Positions 9,420 through 18,354 of a stretch of 58,295 nucleotides of DNA are shown in pieces. The notes beneath the pieces are model-generated. The model ran no database searches. It saw only the letters and a list, made by a program, of their open reading frames with translations, and was not told where the DNA came from. Source of the DNA: Flavobacterium quisquiliarum (GTDB lineage: Bacteria; Bacteroidota; Bacteroidia; Flavobacteriales; Flavobacteriaceae); contig NZ_WWEM01000028.1 of assembly GCF_019308285.1 (NCBI RefSeq), positions 1 to 58,295 of the forward strand, written 5' to 3'. A program made the translations under genes and the position numbers. Position 1 is the stretch's first letter. Each line of letters begins with the position of its first letter.

Positions 9420-9944
9420 TTATTCTACAATTAATTTTCCTTTCATCATCGATACATGTCCAGGGAAAGAACAGATAAAATCGTAAGTTCCTGGTTCGTC
9501 TATTGTAAACTCGATAACATCACTTTCGCCGCCGCCAATTATTTTTGTATGGGCAATTACTTTTGCTTTTTCAGATGCTGGTATGTAATCTGTGTCTTTA
9601 GCCTCTACAGCTTTAAGTGCAAAATCAGAAATATCAGTTCCAGGTTTTAGAATTACTAAATTATGTCCCATTGCGATTTTTTCCATCTTGCCGACATGTT
9701 TTAGTGTAAGGGTAATTTTTCCTGCGGGAGCTCTTAATTCAGTTACAGAATATTGCATTTGATCATTGCTCTCAATCTGAAGATCATTTGTAGCGACTGG
9801 GGTTTCGATCGGATTTTCTTCGTAAGTTTCTTCAGTTGTGGGTGTTGCAACTGTTTCTATGTCTTTTGAATCTTTTTTTCCGCATGAGAATAAACTGAAA
9901 ATTGCAAAGGCTGCTACGAGGGTAATCTTGAAAGACTTTTTCAT
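9420..9944 (-). CDS. azurin-like cupredoxin lipoprotein
   Basis: 174 aa. Lipobox IFSLFSC makes Cys21 the lipidated residue; an acidic Thr/Glu linker follows, then the cupredoxin domain. Type 1 copper ligands are visible: His in KIAMGHNLV, Cys and His in DFICSFPGHVSMMKG, and Met in the same loop. This is the azurin signature (C-x-FPGH-x4-M). The protein is a membrane-tethered periplasmic electron carrier, a likely donor to NirK and/or NosZ. It is the first gene of the operon with norB and sits directly under the operator at 10013. Confidence 0.9.
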   Translation of the reverse strand: MKKSFKITLVAAFAIFSLFSCGKKDSKDIETVATPTTEETYEENPIETPVATNDLQIESNDQMQYSVTELRAPAGKITLTLKHVGKMEKIAMGHNLVILKPGTDISDFALKAVEAKDTDYIPASEKAKVIAHTKIIGGGESDVIEFTIDEPGTYDFICSFPGHVSMMKGKLIVE

Positions 9945-9982
9945 TGTTTTTGGTTTTTAAATGTTATTGAAATTTAATACTG

Positions 9983-10028
9983 TAAAAGTATGGCTAACGT
10001 TTTTTTTGGTTTATGATTCTAATCATAA
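9983..10028 (-). promoter_or_regulatory. FNR/DNR-type promoter of azurin-norB
   Basis: Operator TTATGATTCTAATCATAA at 10011-10028 (core ATGAT-TCTA-ATCAT 10013-10026). On the minus strand TACTTTTA (9990 to 9983) is the -7 element. The core centre is 36.5 bp from its last base, as at the other sites of this family in the window, giving a class II (-41.5-like) arrangement. Confidence 0.8.
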
Positions 10029-10053
10029 AGGCGGATTAATTTTGCTTCAAATC

Positions 10054-12051
10054 TTAGTGAAAACTATAAGTAAGATTTATAAAAGCATTGCGTCCCATTC
10101 GTGGTATTTTGTTCCAGTCTGAAAAAGTAGCGTAATATTTATCAAAAATATTTTCAATACCTGTTTGCGCTTTTATTTTGCTTTGATTCCAATTAAAGCT
10201 ATAACCTGCATTGATATTAAATATCAGGTAATCGGGTGTTTTGGTTTGCCCGTATACTTTTGCGAAGTCATTTTGTGCAAGATTTCCAGAGGCAAATATT
10301 CCCGCATTGATTTTTTCTTTTTTAAACTCTATTCCGGCATTATATCGGAGCGGACTTATAAATGGAAGGTTGTTTTCCTGATCATCTTTCCCCAGACTGT
10401 AGGCGATCTGTGTTTTTAAATTCCAGTTTTGCAAAAAGGAGTATTCAAGATTAAAATCAGTATTAAAAATTATAGCATAATTAATATCGTCGTAGATTTT
10501 TATACCCGATGCTCCAATCGTCATAGGCAGCGTGCCTGGGTCAATTTTTCCGATGATATAATCTGAGATATAGAAATACGAAGCCGTAATTTTAGACGTT
10601 AGCCTGCCATTTTTATAACCAAAAAAAAAGTTTCCTTCTACTGCTTTTTCATTTTTTAAATTTGGATTTCCTATATAATCGTAAAAATCATTGCTGTTAT
10701 ACAGATAAAAGCCATAGCCTTCAGAAACAGAAGGTGCTCTTTCGGCATAAGCCAAACCAAATCCAAATTCAAACTTACCAGTATTTTTGGTATAATTTCC
10801 GGAGAGGCTTTTTAAGGATCGGTTTTTTGTGGCATCCATTTCAGGATAAAAAATACGAAGGCTTTGTAGTCCAAAATCATTGGCTACTGTATTAGAATGA
10901 AAACCTAGATTAATGCTGATTCTAAGAATGGTTTCGGGTGAGATTGTAATAATATCTTCTAATGATAATCCGTTATATAGCGTTCGAACATCAGGCCAGG
11001 TGTACATAAACATCAGATTTTCAGTTGGATCAACAGGATACATTGTCATCTCGGCTACAGCCTTATTATAAAAAGAATTCAAATCGGCTAGAAATTCATG
11101 ATTTTCGTGTTTTCCTTTTATTTTAGAATAAAAACCATAGGTGTCAGACCAGCCCGGCATATCCATATGAATAGAAATTGCTGGTCTTTTAGTATCATCC
11201 ATTTTATGGGTAATGGTATTAAAATATCCTTTTGTTTCCCAACCAGAAATAACAGCAGAATCTGGAATGTACTTGTAACTCAATGAAATGATTTTAGCTT
11301 CTGCCAATAAAACATCCATTGGAAGCGCCGGATAGCCAACATTCACAGCTTTATCATAAATAATCGAAGTTTCGAGTACATTCTTCTTATCGATAAAATA
11401 GCCAGCATTTGCCGAAATATTGTACTTGGTAAATTGAGAAAAATTAATTTCTTTTTCGTTTCCCGCTTTGTAGTTTTCGGCATCACGATGCATAAAATCA
11501 ACATACGCAAAAAAGGTACTGTCAGTATAACCTAAAGCGGCACCAATAATCTTTTGCTGGTTATTGCTTTCATAACCAGAAGATAAACTGCCATTCCAGC
11601 CGTTTTTTCTGTGTTTATATTGATTTCGTTTTAGATCTATCGAACCTCCAATCGTAGCGCCATGACAGCTGGCCTGCTGACCTGAGGCAACTGTTGCCTC
11701 AGATAAATTTGAAATCTCGACATAAGAAGTCACGGGATCCATTTTATCGGTACAGGCACCAAAAATCCGCATACCATCAATGGTAATTACAGTACGCTCG
11801 GTTGACATATTGTTAATCGTAGGTTCCCATGCATATGCACCTCTTTTAATCATATTCATTTTTGAAGAACCCATCAGATAATCTTCTACAGACGTTAACG
11901 ATTTGGGCTGTTTAAGATGTAAAGGTGTTTTTCTTCCTATAACTATAATTTCATGGAGATTTTCAGCTGCAAGACTATCATTCTTTTTTTCCTGTGCCCA
12001 GCAAGCTGTCGAAAAGATAGCTAAAAGGACTACGGTTATATTTTTCATCAT
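10054..12051 (-). CDS. TonB-dependent outer-membrane receptor, NosA/OprC-like copper receptor
   Basis: 665 aa with signal peptide (LLAIFSTACWAQ). A plug domain carries a short TonB-box-like ESLHEIIVIG region (read as NLHEIIVIGRK), then VITIDGMRIFGACTDKMDP and SGQQASCHGATIGGSIDL. The beta barrel ends in NLTYSFH with terminal aromatic residues. The Met/Cys-containing plug segment MRIFGACTDKMDPVTSYVE is the pattern of the copper receptors OprC and NosA; NosA is the copper route to N2O reductase in pseudomonads. Its neighbours are a YtkA-like lipoprotein and a Cys-rich small protein, all downstream of the divergent operator shared with nosZ. Role inferred: copper import for NirK/NosZ under anoxia. 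Confidence 0.75.
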   Translation of the reverse strand: MMKNITVVLLAIFSTACWAQEKKNDSLAAENLHEIIVIGRKTPLHLKQPKSLTSVEDYLMGSSKMNMIKRGAYAWEPTINNMSTERTVITIDGMRIFGACTDKMDPVTSYVEISNLSEATVASGQQASCHGATIGGSIDLKRNQYKHRKNGWNGSLSSGYESNNQQKIIGAALGYTDSTFFAYVDFMHRDAENYKAGNEKEINFSQFTKYNISANAGYFIDKKNVLETSIIYDKAVNVGYPALPMDVLLAEAKIISLSYKYIPDSAVISGWETKGYFNTITHKMDDTKRPAISIHMDMPGWSDTYGFYSKIKGKHENHEFLADLNSFYNKAVAEMTMYPVDPTENLMFMYTWPDVRTLYNGLSLEDIITISPETILRISINLGFHSNTVANDFGLQSLRIFYPEMDATKNRSLKSLSGNYTKNTGKFEFGFGLAYAERAPSVSEGYGFYLYNSNDFYDYIGNPNLKNEKAVEGNFFFGYKNGRLTSKITASYFYISDYIIGKIDPGTLPMTIGASGIKIYDDINYAIIFNTDFNLEYSFLQNWNLKTQIAYSLGKDDQENNLPFISPLRYNAGIEFKKEKINAGIFASGNLAQNDFAKVYGQTKTPDYLIFNINAGYSFNWNQSKIKAQTGIENIFDKYYATFSDWNKIPRMGRNAFINLTYSFH

Positions 12052-12109
12052 AAGATAATTGTAAGAAAGAGCCAGTCAAAACCATCTCTTTCTTGTTAGT
12101 ATTCAATAT

Positions 12110-12961
12110 TTAGAATTCGATTTCTAAGAAAAGACTGCTTGCAGGATTTTCTGTCGTTACAGGCTCTCCTTTAAGTACATTATCTGAAGCATTTAAAAGT
12201 TGAAGATTAATTTTCCAATAGCCAGTCATTGTCAAAGAAAGTTTTCCGTTGTAAAAGCCATCGGTTGTAGATTGTGTTAAATCGGTATTATTAGGCGAAC
12301 CGTGATTACCCATGCTGGGCATTCTTGGATCCATTTTTATTTTGAAATTATTCACGACAGGAAACGTCATCATATCCTGCATTTTATAAACACCAACGCT
12401 AATAGCGTTCGTGGCTACTTTAGGATTTTGGGGAGCGACATAGGCAACCAAATAACGAATGCCATCAGTACCTGTAAAAGTACTTACAGTTTTTTTTGCA
12501 GATACCAGAACTTTAATAGTATCAGCAGCTGTGTAAGAAAAGGTATTTACAGTATATGTAATTGTAAGATCCCAGTATTCAGTATCATTTTGAGCCATTT
12601 GAAAGATAATGTCACCTTCATATAATGTTTGTTTGCCAGAAGTTTTCATTACTTCGGATTTTGGGCAAGAATGCTTCATTGTAACCATATGCATAAGAGG
12701 TGTCCAGTTTATTTTGGCATCCTGAATATAGCTGTTCGTCTTTTTGTCCTTAATTCTAAGTGTGATATGATTGTAACCCTGGAGTAAAATACCGCTTTGA
12801 GAATAAAGCTCTATAGTATGATTGTCATTGGATATTTCCTGAATTTTTTGCAGCCCGGTGATTTCATCAATTGGAATCTGAGTGGAGGTATTATCATCTG
12901 AGGAGCATGAGAACAGAGAAATGGACAGCACTAAAATGGCTATGTGTTTTAAAATTTTCAT
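12110..12961 (-). CDS. lipoprotein with a YtkA-like, Met/His-rich domain
   Basis: 283 aa. Lipobox SISLFSCSSD gives Cys19. Two beta-rich halves: the first includes WTPLMHMVTMKHSCP, the second includes MDPRMPSMGNHGSP followed by GKLSLTMTGYWKINLQL, which matches YtkA-type domains (MPSMG...Y...M.G.W.I.L). The Met/His clusters look suited to Cu(I)/Cu(II). It lies 58 bp upstream of the NosA/OprC-like receptor in the same direction. I infer a periplasmic or surface copper-binding partner of the receptor; no enzymatic motif is present. Confidence 0.7.
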   Translation of the reverse strand: MKILKHIAILVLSISLFSCSSDDNTSTQIPIDEITGLQKIQEISNDNHTIELYSQSGILLQGYNHITLRIKDKKTNSYIQDAKINWTPLMHMVTMKHSCPKSEVMKTSGKQTLYEGDIIFQMAQNDTEYWDLTITYTVNTFSYTAADTIKVLVSAKKTVSTFTGTDGIRYLVAYVAPQNPKVATNAISVGVYKMQDMMTFPVVNNFKIKMDPRMPSMGNHGSPNNTDLTQSTTDGFYNGKLSLTMTGYWKINLQLLNASDNVLKGEPVTTENPASSLFLEIEF

Positions 12962-13041
12962 TTGAATATTAATTTAAATTATGGATGTAAGGCTTCTGTC
13001 GAATGCAAATCCGAAGGAGAAGAAATTAGATAAGCGAAAAA

Positions 13042-13413
13042 TTAATACTTGAAAATGGGGGGATGGAATACAAAGTAAGTGTTCAGATAAACGTAAAGAT
13101 TTTTATATCGTGAGTTTATTTCTAAGATGACTTTTTGGTTGTTTTGAAAATTAAAAACGGGAATGTTTTCAAAGTATAGCAAAATAGTTTCAGTGATTTC
13201 AACTTTTTTCTCACTCGAGGAAGGTGTTTCATTTTTTAAGGCTTTTGCCAGCTCTTTCTTCAAATGGCATTTGCCATTACACTCTAGTTTAGGAGTATCC
13301 CTGTTTTCGCATAATTCTGCAGAAATATAATTGTAATTCAGTGCGTAATCCAAGATTGGAAATAGCGGTCTGAACAATACTGCAAAAAGGAATATGTAAA
13401 TACAAAATTTCAT
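13042..13413 (-). CDS. small membrane-anchored protein with a CxnGkC motif
   Basis: 123 aa. An N-terminal hydrophobic helix (CIYIFLFAVLFRPLFPILDY) is followed by CENRDTPKLECNGKCHLKKEL, a Cys pattern seen in a Bacteroidota family of unknown function; the three cysteines could bind metal. The rest is beta-like with aromatic residues near the end (HPPIFKY). It is the first gene of the minus-strand operon leading into the YtkA-like lipoprotein and the copper receptor, and it shares the divergent operator with nosZ. A role in copper handling is inferred from position only. Confidence 0.65.
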   Translation of the reverse strand: MKFCIYIFLFAVLFRPLFPILDYALNYNYISAELCENRDTPKLECNGKCHLKKELAKALKNETPSSSEKKVEITETILLYFENIPVFNFQNNQKVILEINSRYKNLYVYLNTYFVFHPPIFKY

Positions 13414-13432
13414 TACCTGTATTTTGAAAGTA

Positions 13433-13506
13433 CGAAGGTATCATGATCTTTTTTTTCATGTTATGATTGTGATCATACTTTATGTAATACAAGTTTTGGA
13501 ATTTTG
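13433..13506. promoter_or_regulatory. divergent FNR/DNR-type promoter: copper operon (-) and nos operon (+)
   Basis: One palindromic operator TATGATTGTGATCATA (13462-13477). On the plus side GAATTTTG (13499-13506) and on the minus side TACCTTCG (13440 to 13433) end exactly 36.5 bp from its centre (13469.5). A single bound dimer could thus activate both directions. Confidence 0.78.
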
Positions 13507-13538
13507 CTCTAAAGTTTAACAAATTAAAAACCTTAGTA

Positions 13539-14015
13539 ATGAACAGATTATTTTTATTAACGATGTTTGGTTCTTTCTTGCTCGTATCGTGTGGGAAAGA
13601 AAAATCGAATACAGATCAGGATTTTTCAACTCCTACAGCTACAGAAAAAACAGCCGACGCCGAATCATACGATCCTAAACGAGGCTTGGGAAAATTTTCT
13701 ACAGTTGAAGTTGGTACTTCCTTAGATCAGCCACTGGCTGAAAAAGGATTAAAAGTGGCCGAAGTAAAATGTACATCCTGTCACAAAACTACAGATGAAA
13801 AATTGGTAGGGCCTGGATGGAAAGGCGTTACAGGACGCAGAACTCCTCAATGGATTATGAATTTTATTACCAATCCTGATCCTATGATTGATAAAGATCC
13901 TGAATTGCAGGCTCAATTAGAACTCTGTATGATTCGTATGCCTAATCAAGGTCTGACCGATGATGAGGCCAGAAGTATTCTTGAATACATGCGCCAGAAC
14001 GACGGCGTGAAATAA
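13539..14015 (+). CDS. monoheme cytochrome c lipoprotein of the nos operon
   Basis: 158 aa. Lipobox FLLVSCGKE (Cys18), a flexible Thr/Glu linker, then a cytochrome c domain with heme motif CTSCH (in VAEVKCTSCHKTT), the GPGWKGVTGRRTPQW region and a candidate axial Met in CMIRMPNQG. The C-terminal helix reads DDEARSILEYMRQ. First gene behind the operator, 35 bp before nosZ. It probably passes electrons to the CuA centre of NosZ, the job proposed for NosC cytochromes in clade II clusters. Confidence 0.88.
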   Translation: MNRLFLLTMFGSFLLVSCGKEKSNTDQDFSTPTATEKTADAESYDPKRGLGKFSTVEVGTSLDQPLAEKGLKVAEVKCTSCHKTTDEKLVGPGWKGVTGRRTPQWIMNFITNPDPMIDKDPELQAQLELCMIRMPNQGLTDDEARSILEYMRQNDGVK

Positions 14016-14050
14016 CCAGAATAAAAAATTCAAATTCAAATGAGAATGTT

Positions 14051-16024
14051 ATGAAAAATAAATTATTAAAATCAGTTTTTGCCGTTGCGTTAGGCTGTGC
14101 CTTCTTTGTTTCCTGCAAGCCCAAGGATTCCAGCGATACTGTCGATGGAGATGCTGCGCAAAAAGTTTACGTTGCTCCAGGTAAGTATGATGAGTTCTAC
14201 AATTTTGTATCTGGTGGTTTCAGCGGTCAGGTAAGTGTTTATGGACTTCCTAGCGGTAGATTGTTAAGGGTTATGCCGGTGTTCTCAGAAGATCCACAAA
14301 GTGGCTATGGTTACAGTGAAGAAACAAAAGCCATGTTGAATACTTCGCATGGTTATGTGCCATGGGATGATCAGCATCATTTAGATTTATCTCAAACCAA
14401 TGGAGAAGTTGACGGGCGCTGGCTTTTTGCCAATGCCAATAATACGCCAAGGATTGCACGTATTGACCTGAAAACTTTTAAAACAGCTGAGATAATCGAG
14501 CTTCCAAATTGTGGAGGAAACCATTCTTCTCCTTTTATCACGCAAAACACAGAGTATATTGTGGGGGCAAGCCGTTTTAGCGTTCCCGCAGATAATGACG
14601 ATGGAGATGTACCCATTAATACATATAAGAAAAACTTTAAAGGACACCTTAGTTTTGTAAAAGTGGGTAAAGAAGGAGAGTTGGATCTTGCTTTTCAGAT
14701 CGTAACTCCGGGTGTTAATTTTGATCTTAGTCATCCGGGGAAAAAAGAATCTCACGGTTGGTTCTTTTTCTCCTGTTACAACACTGAGCAGGCCAATACC
14801 CTGCTTGAGGTAAACGCTTCTAAAAATGATAAGGATTTTATCATGGCCGTCAATTGGAAAAAAGCTGAAGAGTATATTAAAGCTGGAAAAGGAAAACGTG
14901 TACCGGCAAATTATGTTCATAATACCTGGGATGAGAAAACCCAAACGGCTAAATCTGAAATCAAGAAAGAAGTATTGATTCTGGATGCTGCTGAACTGAA
15001 AGATATCTGTTATATGATTCCCTGTCCTAAATCTCCACACGGGTGTGATATTGATCCAACTGGTGAATATATTGTTGGAAGTGGAAAACTAGCAGCCCTT
15101 ATTCCTGTATTTAGTTTTACGAAACTGAAAAATGCTATTGCCAAAAAACAATTTGATGGTAGTTATGCAGGAATTCCTGTGATTAAGTATGAGGCCGCTC
15201 TTCATGGCGAAGTTCAAAAACCGGGTTTAGGACCACTACATACCGAATTTGACGGAAAAGGGAATGCCTATACTACAATGTTTGTTTCTTCTGAAGTAGT
15301 AAAATGGAGCATAAAAGATTTAAAAGTTTTAGATAGAAAAGCCACCTATTATTCTCCAGGGCATTTAATGATTCCGGGAGGCAATACAGAGAAACCATTT
15401 GGAAAATATATGGTGGTTTATAATAAAATCACTAAAGACCGCTTTTTACCAACTGGCCCGGAATTAGCGCAAAGTGCACAATTATTTGACATTAGCGGGG
15501 ATAAAATGAAGCTTTTATTGGATTATCCAACCATTGGAGAACCTCATTATGCGCAAGGTATTCCAGCTGATAAAATACGCAATAACGGTCAATTGAAATA
15601 TTACAAAATGGCAGATAATCTGCATCCTTACGTTGCCAGAGGTGAAAAAGAAACCAAAGTGGTCCGAGAGGGAAAAAAAGTACATGTTTATATGACTTGT
15701 ATACGTTCGCATTTTGCTCCCGATAATATTGAAGGTATACGAGTAGGGGATGAAGTTTATTTCCACGTTACCAATTTGGAACAGGATTGGGACGTTCCTC
15801 ACGGATTTGCTATTAAAGGGGCAAATACTGCTGAGTTGCTGATCATGCCCGGAGAAACGATTACACTAAAATGGGTTCCTCAGAAAAAAGGAATTTTTCC
15901 ATTTTATTGCACGGATTTCTGCAGTGCACTTCATCAGGAAATGCAGGGTTATGTTAGAGTTTCACCTGCAGGAAGTAATGTGCCAATTACGTATAGTTTG
16001 GGTACGAATTTACCAAAGGAATAA
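14051..16024 (+). CDS. nosZ: nitrous oxide reductase, clade II, lipoprotein type
   Basis: 657 aa. The N-terminus has no twin-arginine motif; instead a lipobox CAFFVSCKP places the lipid on Cys22, so the enzyme is probably Sec-exported and membrane-tethered. A seven-bladed propeller follows with CuZ histidines visible in WDDQHHLDL, CGGNHSSPF, SHPGKKESHG, SPHGCD, GPLHTEF and GEPHYAQG. The C-terminal cupredoxin has the CuA motif CTDFCSALHQEM with Cys620, Cys624, His628 and Met631. It reduces N2O to N2, completing the pathway encoded in this window. Followed by the nosB-nosL fusion after 56 bp. Confidence 0.97.
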   Translation: MKNKLLKSVFAVALGCAFFVSCKPKDSSDTVDGDAAQKVYVAPGKYDEFYNFVSGGFSGQVSVYGLPSGRLLRVMPVFSEDPQSGYGYSEETKAMLNTSHGYVPWDDQHHLDLSQTNGEVDGRWLFANANNTPRIARIDLKTFKTAEIIELPNCGGNHSSPFITQNTEYIVGASRFSVPADNDDGDVPINTYKKNFKGHLSFVKVGKEGELDLAFQIVTPGVNFDLSHPGKKESHGWFFFSCYNTEQANTLLEVNASKNDKDFIMAVNWKKAEEYIKAGKGKRVPANYVHNTWDEKTQTAKSEIKKEVLILDAAELKDICYMIPCPKSPHGCDIDPTGEYIVGSGKLAALIPVFSFTKLKNAIAKKQFDGSYAGIPVIKYEAALHGEVQKPGLGPLHTEFDGKGNAYTTMFVSSEVVKWSIKDLKVLDRKATYYSPGHLMIPGGNTEKPFGKYMVVYNKITKDRFLPTGPELAQSAQLFDISGDKMKLLLDYPTIGEPHYAQGIPADKIRNNGQLKYYKMADNLHPYVARGEKETKVVREGKKVHVYMTCIRSHFAPDNIEGIRVGDEVYFHVTNLEQDWDVPHGFAIKGANTAELLIMPGETITLKWVPQKKGIFPFYCTDFCSALHQEMQGYVRVSPAGSNVPITYSLGTNLPKE

Positions 16025-16080
16025 CTAATAACCAGTGAAGGGGACAAAGTTTTCTTTGTTCCCTTTTTATTTGAATCATC

Positions 16081-17085
16081 ATGAAAAATAAAATACTTTC
16101 AATTTTTTCAAGAGCAGTACTTTTTGTGTGTGGCTTTCTGTTAATAGGGTCCATTTTTGTTCCCATGTGGAAAATTGAACTGACAGCTCCACAATATCCT
16201 GAAGGTTTGGTTTTAAAACTTCATGCCACAAAAATTGCAGGAGATGTAGATATTATCAACGGATTGAATCATTATATAGGTATGAAAACACTTCATACCG
16301 AAGATTTTATCGAGTTTAAAATCCTGCCTTACATTTTAGGATTGTTTGGCATCATTGCTTTAAGCTGCTCTTTTTATGCTAAGCGAAATTCCTTGTATAT
16401 ATTGTTTTGTTCTTTTGTGCTTTTCGGAGTTTTAGCTGCTATTGATTTTTACCGGTGGAATTACGACTATGGCCATAATTTAGACCCGAATGCTGCCATA
16501 CGGGTTCCAGGTATGGCATACCAGCCTCCATTACTGGGCTATAAACAGTTGCTGAATTTTGGCGCTTATTCTATACCTGATATAGGTGGATGGATGCTCA
16601 TTACAGTTGGTGTCTTGCTTTTTCTGGCTATAATTAAAGAGAGGAAATCAGCTTTAGGATTTAATAAATTTTTTAGCGTTTTAATTATTGCTTCTTTTCT
16701 TTTTTCATGTTCAGGAGATAGACCAATTTCCATCAAAATAAATACAGACAATTGTGATTATTGTAAAATGGGAATAAGTGACGGTAAATATGGCTCAGAA
16801 ATTATTACCCAAAAAGGCCGGGCATATAAGTTTGATGATATTGCCTGTATGGTCAACTATTGTAAAGAACATTCAGATATGAAGGTTAAGAGTTATTATG
16901 TACATGATTATACAAAGGAAAATGAACTAATTCAGGCAGAAAAAGCTTTTTTTATTTCAGGCGGCACAATAAAAAGTCCGATGCATGGTAACATTGCGGC
17001 ATTCTCGACTGAAAGCCAATCACAAGCATTTGGAGCAGAATCAAAGGGAACAGAGATACAATGGGCGTCAATTTTAGAAAAATAA
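16081..17085 (+). CDS. NosB-NosL fusion protein
   Basis: 334 aa. Residues 1-185 form a NosB-like membrane part: about four helices, with FVPMWKIELTAPQYPEGL and INGLNHYIGMK, the hallmarks of the membrane protein that follows nosZ in clade II clusters. Residues 191-334 are NosL, the copper chaperone for the CuZ site: NCDYCKMGIS supplies Cys225, Cys228 and Met230. Between them is an intact signal-like segment ending in a lipobox, SFLFSC, with Cys210. The fusion could therefore be cut by signal peptidase II to free a NosL lipoprotein, or stay as one tethered protein. No stop or frameshift separates the parts. Confidence 0.85.
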   Translation: MKNKILSIFSRAVLFVCGFLLIGSIFVPMWKIELTAPQYPEGLVLKLHATKIAGDVDIINGLNHYIGMKTLHTEDFIEFKILPYILGLFGIIALSCSFYAKRNSLYILFCSFVLFGVLAAIDFYRWNYDYGHNLDPNAAIRVPGMAYQPPLLGYKQLLNFGAYSIPDIGGWMLITVGVLLFLAIIKERKSALGFNKFFSVLIIASFLFSCSGDRPISIKINTDNCDYCKMGISDGKYGSEIITQKGRAYKFDDIACMVNYCKEHSDMKVKSYYVHDYTKENELIQAEKAFFISGGTIKSPMHGNIAAFSTESQSQAFGAESKGTEIQWASILEK

Positions 17086-17121
17086 TTTTGGGACGAAAAT
17101 GCTAATTACAATCAATTAAAC

Positions 17122-18354
17122 ATGAAAATACTTCTCTGTCTTTGCTTCTCATTTTTTTTTACCTGTCTTCATTCTCAAAAGATTGAAGTAGGAAAAAATA
17201 GAGCCATAAAAACCATAAAAAAAGCTATACAACTGGCCAATCCCGGCGATACGGTGTTGGTTTACAAAGGTGTTTATAGAGAAGGAAACATAGTGATAGA
17301 TAAAAAAATAATACTGCAGGGAATTGGCTTTCCTATCCTCGATGGCCAAAAAAAATATGAAGTGGTTTCTATCAAAGCTGATAGTGTAACCATTGAAGGT
17401 TTTAAAGTCATAAATTCAGGGTATGCCTCCCTGAATGATCCCTGCGGTATTAAAATATATAACAAAACAGGGGTTACCATAAAAGAAAATATTCTGGAGA
17501 ATAATTTTTTTGGTATTTATGTTCAAAAAGGAATTGGCTGTATTATAAAAAATAACACAATAAAAGCCCATCAAAAACAAGAGCAGCGTATTGGGAATGG
17601 CATTCATTGCTGGAAAAGTGAAAACCTGCAAATTGTCGGAAACCAAGTCTCAGGACATCGGGACGGGATTTACTTTGAATTTGTGTCTAATTCTATTATT
17701 TGGAGGAACATCTCAAAGAGTAATATTCGATACGGACTTCATTTTATGTTTTCTAATGATGATTCGTACATCTCCAATGTGTTTAAAAATAATGGGGCAG
17801 GAGTGGCAGTCATGTTTACCAAAAATGTAAAAATGTTCCATAATTATTTTGCAGAAAACTGGGGAGATGCCGCGTATGGTTTATTGCTAAAAGAAATTTC
17901 TGATAGTTACATCATAGGAAACAAATTCATCAGAAATACTTCGGGAATTTATATGGAAGGAACCAGCCGGGTAGCCCTCTCAAAAAATATTTTTAGAGAT
18001 AACGGGTGGGGAATGAAAATTCAGGCAAGCTGTATGGAAAACGAAATTTCCTTTAATAATTTTATCGCCAATACATTTGATATAAGCACCAATGGCAGTT
18101 TAGTTCTTAACCATTTCAATAATAATTATTGGGATAAATATGAAGGTTATGACCTTAATAAGGACGGAATTGGAGATGTACCTTTTCACCCTTTGAGCCT
18201 TTTTGCAGTGCTTACAGAAAACAATCCCTCTGCAATGTTATTATTCAGGAGCTTTATGATTACGCTTCTTGATAAGTCAGAAAAGATTCTGCCAAGTATT
18301 ACCCCGGATAATTTTGTTGACCAAACCCCCGAAATGAAATCTCTTGTGTTATGA
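17122..18354 (+). CDS. nosD: NosD, periplasmic copper-site assembly protein
   Basis: 410 aa. Signal peptide (LLCLCFSFFFTCLHSQ) then right-handed beta-helix (CASH-type) repeats with the ladder of N-x-I/F and GI motifs (GVTIKENILENNFFGIYV, SYISNVFKNNGAGVAVMF). The C-terminal part NNYWDKYEGYDLNKDGIGD is a signature of NosD. It works with NosF and NosY to build the tetranuclear CuZ centre of NosZ. Its stop overlaps the nosF start (18351), which shows translational coupling. Confidence 0.95.
   Translation: MKILLCLCFSFFFTCLHSQKIEVGKNRAIKTIKKAIQLANPGDTVLVYKGVYREGNIVIDKKIILQGIGFPILDGQKKYEVVSIKADSVTIEGFKVINSGYASLNDPCGIKIYNKTGVTIKENILENNFFGIYVQKGIGCIIKNNTIKAHQKQEQRIGNGIHCWKSENLQIVGNQVSGHRDGIYFEFVSNSIIWRNISKSNIRYGLHFMFSNDDSYISNVFKNNGAGVAVMFTKNVKMFHNYFAENWGDAAYGLLLKEISDSYIIGNKFIRNTSGIYMEGTSRVALSKNIFRDNGWGMKIQASCMENEISFNNFIANTFDISTNGSLVLNHFNNNYWDKYEGYDLNKDGIGDVPFHPLSLFAVLTENNPSAMLLFRSFMITLLDKSEKILPSITPDNFVDQTPEMKSLVL

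Noticed and set aside
14387..15040. 217-aa minus-strand frame within nosZ
   Set aside because: Mirror frame of a strongly coding gene; no motif, no promoter.
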